DNA from: Chiua virens
Taxonomy: Eukaryota; Basidiomycota; Agaricomycetes; Boletales; Boletaceae
Assembly (NCBI GenBank): GCA_019787685.1
Contig: JAHNUO010000019.1
Coordinates: 372,001-436,000 of the forward strand
DNA length: 64,000 nucleotides
Direction: 5' to 3'
Shown in pieces: positions 23,301-33,385 of the stretch (position 1 is the stretch's first letter; each line of letters starts with the position of its first letter). The position numbers and the translations under genes were made by a program. Under the pieces are notes generated by a model. It saw only the letters and a list, made by a program, of their open reading frames with translations, did no database searches and was not told the origin of the DNA.

Positions 23301-23834
23301 CAAGTTTCTTATATTTAGATTTAGATTCTCACATTATTTTACATCAGGACCAAGTTCCATATGGTGCCACAGCATACTCAACACCCTCAAAATCAATGGT
23401 ATGTGCATTATTTTCATGCTAGAACATGTCTCAAACTCCCACAATACTTTGCATAATTCAGCTCCCATGGACCTTGAAACCATGGAAAAAGGTCCTTTTG
23501 TTGGGCATTGGTCAGTCTTGTTTGGTATCCCATTCCCACCCCTTCAATATCTGTATAGATTCTGCCATCATTATGGTGCATTCCTTCCATTTCCACCAGC
23601 AAGGCAATCCAAAATCAGTTGCAACTGCTGCCAAATTGTACAAGTCATCTGGCACATGTGCCAGAGTTCAACGAGCAGTGACTCTGCTAGCTGATCAACA
23701 CGATCCCAAAGATACAGAGGGGATGACAGTGGCAATCATGGATCTGATTTCGAAGAATCTCATATGTAAGTCACACTTTTGTGCAATTGTACAAGTTGAT
23801 TAAACAAACTTTAGCTATGAATATCTCTGTGTGA
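20339..23834 (+). CDS. P-loop GTPase with an array of single-codon exons, copy A
   Basis: Exons before the array: 20339-20482, 20545-20577, 20633-20805, 20853-20935, 20993-21196, 21254-21392, 21455-21563. After it: GAT 23084-23086, CAG 23156-23158, GAG 23211-23213, 23269-23286, 23348-23398, 23462-23765, 23815-23834. All junctions have splice signals and keep frame. The protein has a Walker A motif (GRANAGKT), HNIENEMVFQ, a switch-II-like HDSRGFEAG and a G4-like FTKCDA, a fungal GTPase family expanded in mushrooms. Next come a helical region (LFVTTQNANIMLCVKYAV, TLVPFIGG) and RMGIWFPHVN. The array then supplies 16 triplets, and a conserved C-terminal helical part follows (GNPKSVATAAKLYKSSGT, RVQRAVTLLADQ, VAIMDLISKNLI). 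Base composition changes sharply near 20,940, where CpG becomes rare. The G domain suggests a GTP-driven switch; the biological role is unknown. Confidence 0.8.
21706..23028 (+). repeat. 88-bp microexon array, copy A (15 units, 16 triplets)
   Basis: Fifteen exact 88-bp units run from 21,709 to 23,028, preceded by a first triplet at 21,706. Each unit is an 85-nt intron-like body (GTAAGTGGTCTGAC at the start, CTGAC and CTGAT branch-point candidates, a pyrimidine-rich tract, TCATTCATAG at the end) plus three bases. I found only two substitutions in the 15 bodies (in the unit starting 22,237 and in the last unit). The triplets vary: CTT 8, GAT 4, GGT 3, CGA 1. Read in the phase set by the upstream exon these are Leu, Asp, Gly and Arg. 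No triplet is a stop. The last unit carries a T-to-C change (CATGCTCTCTC) also found in the last unit of copy B, which anchors the 3' end. Confidence 0.9.
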
Positions 23835-24162
23835 AAGGTTCAGTACCTTCAATGATGCCTCGACAATGTACAATATTTCGGTAGAATGGAAACTGGTTGT
23901 AAATGTGAATTGTAAATCATTGAATTTCTTTTGACACATTCAATCAATGTGCGACAGTGATGAAATTCACGATATATCCGATCACGTGCATAGAACTATG
24001 ATATTTGCATACTGCTAACTGATCGTGATCCAACTAACCTACCGAAGGAATGAAAACACTAATGAAAGGCAAATACAAGTGCAAGTAAACTACACCCCTT
24101 TCTCTTTCTAGGATACGGCGAGATGAGGACAGAAAAACATCGAGTCAAGGCACCGTGCATAC
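23835..24162. other. 3' flank of GTPase copy A up to the transposon
   Basis: No gene. It aligns with 61,794-62,121 of copy B. Confidence 0.5.
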
Positions 24163-24170
24163 GTCGACAT
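24163..24170. other. Target-site duplication, left (GTCGACAT)
   Basis: This 8-bp sequence is repeated at 38,516-38,523 on the other side of the element. The empty site in copy B has one version, GTTGACAT, near 62,124. If the terminal C/G pair is counted in the element, the duplication is 7 bp (TCGACAT). Confidence 0.85.
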
Positions 24171-24930
24171 CACTTCAGTCACCTACTTAAGGGTACCTCT
24201 TAGGTCCTTCTTTCTCTATCTTGGGTCTGACCTAAGAGGCACTTATAGGGGGGGAATTCCCAACAGTAAGGGCAAAGTGAATGCCCAAGGGCATTTGTAT
24301 GTCACTCAAGTGATCTTCCCAAAGCAATTCCCAAAGGATATTCCCAATGCCCATTGGGAATTCCCAATATGGGGTGTCAGGGGTCCTCAGAGGCCTGCTT
24401 TACCATAATTGTAATATAGAGTGCTGTGTAACCATAATTAATATCTATGTGCACATATAGAGTACCCCCCCATTCCTCTAATTCTAGCACCATGAAGTTG
24501 TTTGCCTGATTCATAACCCACCTGTTTGTGCAGATTGAGTATCTGACCCCTGTTTCTTCAATTCTAGCACTATGAAGTTGTTCACCTGATTCATAACCCA
24601 CCTGTTTGTGCAGATTGAGTACCCCTGAGGCTCTTCCTCCAATTCTGGCATTATGAAGTTGTTTGCCCGATTCATAACCCACCTGTTTGTGCAGATTGAG
24701 TACCCCCCTCTTCCTCCAATTCTGGCATTATGAAGTTGTTCACCCGATTCATAACCCACCTGTTTGTGCAGATTGAGTACCCCCCTCTTCCTCCAATCCT
24801 AGCACTACGAAGTTGTTTACCCAATTCATAACCCACCTGTTTGTACAGATTGAGTATCCCCCCTCATGACTATGGGAATTCCCAATGAGTATGGATGGTG
24901 ACCAGGGAAATTCCCCAAGCACTCTGGGAA
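24171..24930 (+). repeat. Left terminal inverted repeat of the KDZ element
   Basis: Nearly identical to the reverse complement of about 37,760-38,515, starting CACTTCAGTCACCTACTTAA. The match includes five copies of a 77-80 bp subterminal repeat (about 24,474-24,860) built around GAAGTTGTTTGCC and AACCCACCTGTTTG. The inner limit is fuzzy because it runs into the GGGAATTCCC satellite. Confidence 0.85.
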
Positions 24931-25205
24931 CTCCCCATGTCCTCTAGGAATTCCCATTGAGTATGGATGGTGGCTAGGGGAATTCCCCAAGCACTCTGGG
25001 AACTCCCCATGTCCTCTGGGAATTCCCATTGAGTATGGATGGTGGATAGGGGAATTCCCACAGTACCTGTGGGAATTCCCAGTGAGTAAGGATGGTGGAT
25101 AGGGGAATTCCCACTGAGTATGGATGATGGCTAGGGGAATTCCCTAAAGTACTCTGGGACTTCCCAGTGAGTATAGGTTGGTGGCTAGGGGAATTCCCAA
25201 AGACA
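24868..25205. repeat. GGGAATTCCC-rich subterminal satellite, left
   Basis: Repeats of about 60 bp contain the palindrome GGGAATTCCC or close variants, alternating with AGTATGGATGGTGG. The same satellite is about three times longer at the other end of the element. Confidence 0.8.
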
Positions 25206-25274
25206 TCTCATAATATATCTCTTTGGAGTAATTTACATTGGATAACTCATCATCATTGTCATTCAATTCTCTCA

Positions 25275-28200
25275 TCAGTGCATCTCCCAGTCATCACCTT
25301 GTCCATGGAGGTGATACTCATAGGCTAATGCAACCTCCTCAGTTTCTGCCATTAGTTCAGTATCATCAATGCCAGCATCCCATAGTTTTGCTCCTGCCTC
25401 TTCCTCTTCCTCCTCCTCCTCACTCAACTCATCCTCCCCTATTCTATCTTCAGCACTATCCTAAATAGTAAGTTAGTATCAATACAAGCATTACAGAAAA
25501 AACCCTACCTTTTGAGTATGAGTAACTATAAAATCTGCTGAACATGTAAGCTTACAACAATCAGAGGTAAATACTCACCACAGGTAGTGTGTGATTGATG
25601 CATGGCAACTGCAGTGTGGTCAAGGGTAATGCTTGAGGGCCCCCAGCTATCTGGCATAGCCCAAGCACAAGGTATGTGACAAACTTGCATGTTCCATCTC
25701 ACACACAGCCTACATAATTCAATACCATGTAAATCTAATTGATAGAGATCATCCACACCTAGTATGCCAAAAATGAGCAATACAAGATTTGAAGAGATAC
25801 ACTTCTCACCAGCTTCATCTCTTGCTTTTTGAAGACTGTTCCATTGCCCAATCATCCATTCTTGCAGAACACAGCGCTCATGGCAAAGTCTAGTTTCCTC
25901 CTCCACACAACGGTCATATTCCAATAGGTAGCAAATACCCATGCGGACATTTTCATCAGCAAGCCACAGTGGGGGATTAGGGACAGCATCATCAAGACCT
26001 ATATCTTGCCATATCTCATCATCAACATCCAACTGGAATATACCTTCACGAGATATAAAGGGTGGGGAAACTGCCCCCAGAGGAGCTGTGCCAGTATCAA
26101 TCAGTGTCTGCAGCTGTTTGCAAAGGGTGTTGTAGTTGCTGACAAGCTTGAGGATGGTTGGCTCGCGTCGCTTAATAGCTGCTAGAACATTGTCCTGCAG
26201 TCTGTTCTCTATAGCATTCAATCAGCTTCAGTACTAGTCCAGAGATGAACCAAAGAGACATACCATTGACCACAGCACGGTATGCACACTCCAACCGTTC
26301 AAGCTCAAACTTGTGTTGACAAAGCCTCTCCCGTATGCGAATTTTCACTGCACGGGCATTCATACGTATCTAGCATGAAGCACAATCAGTTCCTGGTTGA
26401 CTCACAATTTTATTACACTTACCTGTAAATAGACGTCGCGCTTGAGTGCTGCAAGATTAGCTTGATCGGACACACCCAATGCTGCTCGGCGTTTTTTGAT
26501 AAGATCAGTGGTGTTCAACAATTTGCGTCTTGCTTCGACAAGTTGAATGTTCATGTCGACAACATTACAGACATTGTCTGTGGCAAGTCTATGCTCCACA
26601 TCATCAACAATAATTTGTTGATGCTCTAGAATCTTTTCGAGTGCTAGAATCCTGGCTATTTCTTCCTCACCCTTGTTCTTTGCTTGTCCTACAGACGACA
26701 TTCAATTTCACGAACAAATGATAAGAAACAACATACGAGCTAGAGGTGCTGTTTGATGAGCAACTTGAGCTGCCCATTGAGCTCGAAGGGTGGATTCATC
26801 AATACACAGTAATGCGAGCGACTCAGATGTTGCTGCCTTCTTTTTTTGACAATGTGTCCACCGGCGTTGGAGCCATTCACCAAGACATTTGAGCGACCTG
26901 GCATGCAGGTGGCAAACTTGACTGTCGAGTACAAACAACCGTTGATGAAACTGCAATGAGAAGAATGTTAATAGCCAAAGACTTCAAGACGACAATAAGA
27001 CTCACCCCAGACACTCGAAGCACAGGGATGAGTGGTTTGAGGAAACTCCACAGACGCTCACACCCTTCTCCATCTGAGAGTCCGAAACCAACACGCTTTC
27101 GAGGGTGATAGACAATTTGGCATGGCCATTGATGGCCATATGCATGAAATACGGAAATAGCAAAGCTAAGGTGGGAGAGAATTGTCCCTGACAGCAGTCC
27201 CCACTTCCTACAACTCCGTTCCAACTGACAGCCAATATCATAAAGTAGCCCTACTGACATGTCTGCAGGGAGATGGTCGAAGAGGCGCTGGAGGAGGACA
27301 AGAGCGTAATGTTGTTTTTCACCAGCAGATGTCATGTTGACAAGCCACAGCACACGATCATGGCGGCAAAGCATCGCCATAAGTCCAGTATCTGCAAAAT
27401 ACCGAGTGCTGGCCTTTTCACGTTTCTCATCGGCAGCAATGAACGAATCGCCACAAGCATCGAGGACAGATGTTGGAACCTTCATCCCATTCTCATACCT
27501 ATCTTCTTCAGCAGCCGGCATGCGTGTTCTCTTCCGACGACCGTTGGCATGTCGACATTCCTCCACGTATGCTTCCATTGCTTTGGTATCAGACTCAGAT
27601 ATAAAAATAGTTTGTGTAGGATTAGGAGGATCCTCGATCGAATCATTACGAGCATTGCGTGAGCGTTTCTGAGTGAAGCATGCATCAATGCATACAATGA
27701 GGTCAATGCTACAAACTCGTGAACATGATGTATTTTCCTGGAGAAATAGAAACATACTGATTTGCATCACAATCACGTCTCCAATCCTTCCCTCCGAAAC
27801 ACAATGGACAGCGTGACCGGAGGAATGTGCTGGGTTCTGTACGTTCGCTGTCCGACATATGCACATCACTATCATCCACAACAGGTGTTCGAGCAGAGAC
27901 AAGGTCGGCCACATGTTCAGCAACCAAAGTGGTCAGGACAAAGTACCAATGATATGCTAGGCTGAATCGTCGCCTGAGATTACCCTGGCCAAAAAAGTCA
28001 AATTGTGGCATCCAGTGAGGAAATAACTGACCTCTGTCGCCAGCTTATATCCTCTGTCATTCAGAAAGGCTTCCAATGCCTCAGTCCAACCAGACATATT
28101 GGGTGACGTGCGGACAAATAAAGCCTTTACCAGCTCCAAAACACGGAAGTCAACAGCAAGGGAAGGCAACACTGGTGCACAACCAAAAAGGCCAATGGCG

Positions 28201-28882
28201 ACCAGTTGTAGGGGTGCTGGACGACAAGGGCAAATGGACAACGTAACAGTTTCAAGGCCTATATGAACGTTAGCTAGCATAATAACATACTGCCAAGTGA
28301 CTCACGATCAAAATAAAGGCAAGTGACCACTAATCGCCTCGGAATACAAGAACTCCCACACAAAGGAAGATCGACGGCATCCACATTTGCTAATGTGGAG
28401 AGCGACTTAGTGACGCGGAGATACTGCATGTAGGGCTTCAGAAGGGCTGGGATAACAACTTGGGACCACCGACGATGTTGATTCTGTCGTTTCTGAGATG
28501 CGGAAGTATAGACAACTGGAGGGTCGCCGAAAATTTGGATGGTATCAACAAACGCATCCCCGTCCTCCGGCGGTATGTGAACAGCAGGATCACGAGTGGG
28601 AGAGCTTGGGTGATTGTCGACTAAATAACCTTGTGAAAGGTGTTGACGACCAGGTAGTACAAGATACGGTGGAGGGCGACAAAGATAACCAAGGTTGGAA
28701 CCACGCACGCGAGATGTTGGCAGAAGTCGCGACTGACAAACGGTGGATGGAATGGACGATGCTCCGGCTGTAATAGGACCGCTCTCTGGTGCTTCAGTGT
28801 CAATAGTTGGGTTACTAACACGAGCTGATTTTGTTGGAGACGATGAGCGAGAAACACACAGGCGAGGGCGACGCACAGCCAT
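25275..28882 (-). CDS. KDZ transposase with CxC cysteine cluster
   Basis: Eleven exons (5' to 3'): 28882-28306, 28258-28032, 27984-27758, 27708-27006, 26950-26737, 26688-26423, 26369-26264, 26208-25810, 25758-25579, 25525-25509, 25460-25275; all junctions fit GT-AG and keep frame. The N-terminal half has the cysteine-cluster region (LCGSSC, ICPCRPAPLQLVAIGLFGC, RCPLCFGG). The catalytic core follows with VCIDACFTQK, DTGLMAMLCRHDRVLWLVN, YDIGCQLERS and GFGLSDGEGCERLWS, which carry the acidic residues expected of the RNase H-like DDE fold. The C-terminal part is helical (RLFVLDSQVCHL, RREPTILKLVSNYN, FQLDVDDEIWQDIGLDD) and ends in an acidic exon (ELSEEEEEEEE). The protein moves the element by cut-and-paste and would act in the nucleus. 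It appears intact. Confidence 0.9.
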
Positions 28883-29320
28883 AGAAGAATGGACAGGAAA
28901 TGAAACAGAAGCTAGCCTGACACGAAGTCAGAGAAAGCACAAAGACCCGAAGTCGATGGAGAAAGGCGTGTTTGACACGAAGTCAACACAAGGAGACACG
29001 TAGTCCCAAATGAGTAAGGAAAGGAGAGGAAGTATCACGACGAGCGAAGTCTTTTCGGGTGCTGGGAAACTGGATCAACAAAAGTCAGCAGCAGCGTGTC
29101 AGCAGGGAGAGGAAGGATCACAACAGACGAAGTGTGCTTGGGTGCTGGGAAACTGGGTCAACGAAAGTCAGCAGCAGCGTGTCAGCATCATGCAGTAATA
29201 CGTGGAAACGAAATAGATTACATATATTCATATAAAACATGTAACGATAAAGAAGAAGGGAAGCACGAACGTAGCAACATTGATATAAACGAGATATTTC
29301 CATCCTAGCCGCAGTAGGCA
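28883..29320 (-). promoter_or_regulatory. Transposase leader with repeated GACTTCGTGTC motif and a tandem duplication
   Basis: Read on the minus strand, the transposase leader has GACTTCGTGTC at 28,919-28,929 and 28,974-28,984, and one-base variants at 28,944-28,954 and 28,995-29,005. Further upstream a block of about 90 bp is duplicated in tandem (about 29,016-29,105 and 29,106-29,190), sharing GGGTGCTGGGAAACTGG and GTCAGCAGCAGCGTGTCAGC. Similar motif clusters precede the two cargo genes. This region also contains the 3' flank of cargo gene 2. Confidence 0.6.
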
Positions 29321-31437
29321 TCATGCAGGGACACGGTGAGAGACAATTGGAGGGCACCCAAAGTAGTCGAAGAAGGTTTGCGTGTAAAACATGCACGCAC
29401 TTGACAGAACATCGAATTGTAGAACAGAGGAAAACGACTCCTTGGCGATAGGCGAGTGCAAACGAGAAGGTGACTCAGGCCAGGAAGACAGAAGCATCCG
29501 CCAGCTCTCCAGGAATGGATATGCGATGTCTGCTGAACCCCACATTCCTTGCTCGGTTGTCGGCATATCGTCCTCCCACATCACAAGTCCTGATTCTCCT
29601 GGAAAGATGCTGTGTAGCAATTCGGTCCTTTCTTCGGGTGCCTCTTCCCAGATCTTTGGAACCATTGCACGATCCAGCGCCAATAGCTCATACCGGAAGC
29701 TCAGCTGGTATATCTCCCACAAGATTGACCGAATTAGGTGGGCAGGTGGGTCCTCAAGTGTCGAAATGGCGATACGCTGGTTTCGCCATAGCACAGAGTC
29801 CTTCCCAGCCCACGTCTCCCCTTGAGTGTGAATGAGAATGTCCCCAAACAGAGTCTTCGTGGCCATTTTCTCCTGAGCTGATCGGGTCGTCGCATTGTTG
29901 GTGGCAAGATCTGTTGGGATCGAGTTTAAAAAGTCCCGCCAGGTTTGAGGGACAGGAAGTGGACTTGGGGGGTTGTGGTCAATGCGACTAATCCAAATGG
30001 GTCGCGCAGCAAGCCAATTGGCGCAGAATAATTTCCGCCTCTGAGGTGATGCCGGTGTGATGAGCAGCGCGGGTTCAGGGAATCGATACCCGGTATCCAC
30101 GACACCTTTTTTGACTCTAGCAGGATCCCTATCAACCCGCCTGAACGCCGCAACCCATTGAGGGAAGGCAAGTGGCATATTAGTGGCGTCAATCTCCGCC
30201 CACTTATCTCGGCCACTCTTCGGGTTATGTGCCTTTTTGTGTGCTGCTATCGAAGGTTGAAATATATATTAGAATAAACTTTGGTTACAGTGAGGTCAGA
30301 ACATACCGGACGCCGAATACACTTGCCGCTGGGCATGGTTGCGTGCATTATTTTGCCTGTTTGCTTGTACACGCCCACCTGACGCCCCTCGCGAGGAAGA
30401 GGCAGCTTGGTTTGCTTGAGGAGCAACATCGGGAGCGACGGAAGAGGGAGAATTGATGACTGAGGCGCGGTAGGTGCTTCGAGTGTTGAAATGGCGTTCG
30501 GTGCCTCCAGGTCCCCGATGAAGAGTGGGTAAAACGGTGACAACACCGTTGTGTACGAAATTCTTCTGGATGATATGGTTGGGGCGGGTGACGGCGACAA
30601 TGTTGACAATGTTGATATCTGGGGGAACAAACTCCGGAGACCGAACAAGCCAAACCGGCACGCCAGCACGGTAAAGCCTCTCGCAAGTGGTGAGGTCTTT
30701 TGTAAAGCAGCCCATCAAGATGGGGTCGGTAGGTTTGGGAAAGTCGGGATAGGTGAGGACGAATTTGTAGTCGTTGACATATACCATATGGGCAGTGATG
30801 TCGAGAAGAAAGCGCTGTAATTGCGCGACATAGAGGACGACGTCGAGGAAGGTGAGAGGGTGATGCTTGAGGATGTTGAGAAGATGTCGGGCATGAAGAA
30901 TCATTCCTGTGACGATATCTTTCTTTCCCTCCCGATTGGCCTTCCATTCTTCGACAACCGGTCGTGCGAGGAGGTAGAGGCGATGTAAGTGATGGTAAGC
31001 GTTGCGGCTGAGCTTGCCTACGCGAAAGGGTGATTCTGGATCGATTAACTCGAAATCTGCTTCGGTGGGTGTCCAGCACTCATAATGTATCTTGGATGGG
31101 TCGTTGGTGGTCTCCACGACTGTCTGCATGTTGGGAATGCAAATCGCGTATTCAAAATCCTTGCTATATGCCTGTGGCCACTGGAAGCAATCTTGATAAC
31201 CGAAGCGTCCATCGGCACGAGCTTGCAGTTCTTCATTCTCGAAGCAGTGGGGTTCGGGAATCCAGGTCGCGTTCGGCGAGGTTATGACATACGGGTCACA
31301 ATATGCGAGGACGTTGGCGTCAAACTTGCGAATGTGTTCTTGAGAAGAATCCAGTTCGACTATTTTGCCTTCCTAGTAATAAAGCGCTTACCTTGACCCG
31401 GTCTACGATAGGGCTTGAATTCGCGACGAGGAAACAT
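29321..31437 (-). CDS. KDZ cargo gene 2, conserved Agaricomycete protein of unknown function
   Basis: Exons: 31437-31392, 31338-30307 and 30246-29321, with two GT-AG introns. The start MFPRREFKPYRRPGQ is joined in frame to EHIRKFDANVLAYCDPYV. The roughly 665-residue protein has conserved blocks (DGRFGYQDCFQWPQAY, ECWTPTEADFELIDPESPF, MGCFTKDLTTCERLYRAG, VPVWLVRSPEFVPP), a low-complexity Ser/Ala/Gln-rich linker at the exon 2 end, and a second conserved half (FCANWLAARPIWISRI, PQTWRDFLNSIP). I recall similar proteins as repeated, unassigned families in mushroom genomes, often near transposons. No catalytic motif is visible. Placement inside the terminal repeats, intact frame and shared leader motif suggest it serves the element; this is inference. 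Confidence 0.75.
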
Positions 31438-33385
31438 GATCTAACATGAGATATTGATTAGTTGTCGACGAACAGAACGATCAGCTGCATACTGGCAATG
31501 GATGACAATCTATGCACTTTCTTAAACGTCTAGCACGCAGGGATAGGAGATAAACTTGCCCGACATTAAAATTGATTGTAAGAAGCGAATACATTTAACA
31601 GTGAACGAACTCACCAAAGTGTAGGTGGTTGTGAATGTAAATATGCCTGACGTTGGAATTGATTGTGAGGAAGCGAACGCATTTAACAAATGAATGAACT
31701 CACCGAAGCGTAGGTAGTTGATTTTTGATTAGAGGGTTGCGAGAACGAACGATTGTACCTGCTGGAAGACGTGAAGAATTAGTGGGAGGAATAAGAAAGA
31801 TGGAATGAAAAATGCGTACCAAACGTCGACGAGAGTTGCGCGGGATTCAAGAGAGGTTCACCCTCGAAACGGTCTTCAACCCCGTTGGTGATACTTCTGT
31901 AGACGGTGACACCGGGGCAACCGTAAGGACACGAAGTCCTAAGGGTGCTTCAGCTCAGAGACGCGTAGTCAACTGAGCGAAGATTGAAAGGCACGAAGCC
32001 AATCAAAATCCTGAAAGGTCTTGTAGAGGTGGTTCTTGACGTTGAAACGTTGAACGGTGAAAGGGTAGAGCGAAAGTCGTGGGGAATTCCCAATGGGAAT
32101 TCCCAACGGTCATTCCAAATGTGGTCAACGTTTCCCACGTCCACGCACAATGTCCGCGTTGGACCATTCCAAATGTGGTCAACATTTCCCACATCCACGA
32201 ACAATGTCCGCGTTTAACACACAAAGTGTTTCCCTCCCACCCCCATCAGCATGCGTCGTGACTCGTCTCCTCAAGATCTTGATTGGCTTCGTGCCTTTCA
32301 ATCTTCGCTCAGTTGACTACGCGTCTCTGAGCTGAAGCACCCTTAGGACTTCGTGTCCTTACGGTTGCCCCGGTGTCACCGTCTACGGAAGTATCACCAA
32401 CGGGGTTGAAGACCGTTTCGAGGGTGAACCTCTCTTGAATCCCGTGCAACTCTCGTCGACGTTTGGTACACATTTTTCATTCCATCTTTCTTATTCCTCC
32501 CACTAATTCTTCACGTCTTCCAGCAGGTACAATCGTTCGTTCTCGCAACCCTCTAACCACAAATCAACTACCTACGCTTCGGTGAGTTCATTCATTGTTT
32601 TCTTCAACCCACAGACGATGATTAAGTGCAACAGATGCCGTTCTTGTGCATCTAGTATGGTTTTCATGAGTGGTGGGCATCCTTTATCAAAGAACGGACC
32701 TCTACCGCCCATCGTGAGTTCATCGACCACCAATTTCCATTAAACCTAACTCATACCGTTCTTGATCACTTAGCGTCCGTGCGTTCTATGAGTAGTGGAG
32801 GGATTTTATCAATGAGTGGCCCTGCACCGTCTCGTCTCGTGAGTTTATCGTTCATCAGCTTTCGCGACATTCTAGCCCATGCTGTCTGTTTCAGAATAAA
32901 GGCCCATCGATCCCGTGACTGAAATTAATGGCTGTAGAGCGATTCTTCGTAACTAGGTAAGCCTTCTTATGGCTGGCGAGCACTGAATGATCCAAATGAG
33001 GTAGCCTATCGTTCGTATTACTATGCCCAGAATGGCTCCTCCGAAGCCATTGAAAACTCAACCATGGTTATTCATAGTCCCATCATTTAGGTAAGTCGCT
33101 ATGGCGTTGTTTTTACGTTGAAGCTTATCTAGGAGGATTCAATTTCATTTATTCTGCCCTCGTTATCCCCATCGATTACCAACAGGGTCTCATCGTGAAG
33201 AGCTTATATTCCGATGACTTGGAGCCATTCCATGTCCCAGCTTTCCCTTTGATTTCAGCGCGACTTCGTGTCAGCTTTTTCAACCGTCCAGACTTCGTGT
33301 CTGGTTCGTTTTCCCTTAGACTTCGTGTCAAGGTTTTCTTCACTGCGACTTCGTTGTCAACAACGGCTTCGTTTTCTTATCCGAG
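31438..33385. promoter_or_regulatory. Divergent control region between cargo genes 2 and 3, built as a large inverted repeat
   Basis: Two 320-bp arms (31,691-32,010 and 32,275-32,594) are near-perfect reverse complements around a 264-bp spacer. The spacer holds GGGAATTCCC sites (32,080-32,107) and a tandem pair of about 55 bp containing CATTCCAAATGTGGTCAAC. Each arm includes GACTTCGTGTC (31,928-31,938 and 32,347-32,357), oriented toward the gene on its own side. Cargo gene 3 has three more copies at 33,262, 33,291 and 33,319 and a variant at 33,347. Toward cargo gene 2 a block of about 90 bp is repeated at 31,565-31,720. No coding sequence was recognised. Confidence 0.75.

Noticed and set aside
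24868..25205. NF-kB-like binding sites (GGGAATTCCC)
   Set aside because: They are units of a subterminal transposon satellite, and fungi lack canonical NF-kB.
30348..31079. Long open frame overlapping cargo gene 2 in another frame of the same strand
   Set aside because: Arg/His/Pro-rich shadow of the real exon; the other frame has conserved blocks and fits the splice sites.
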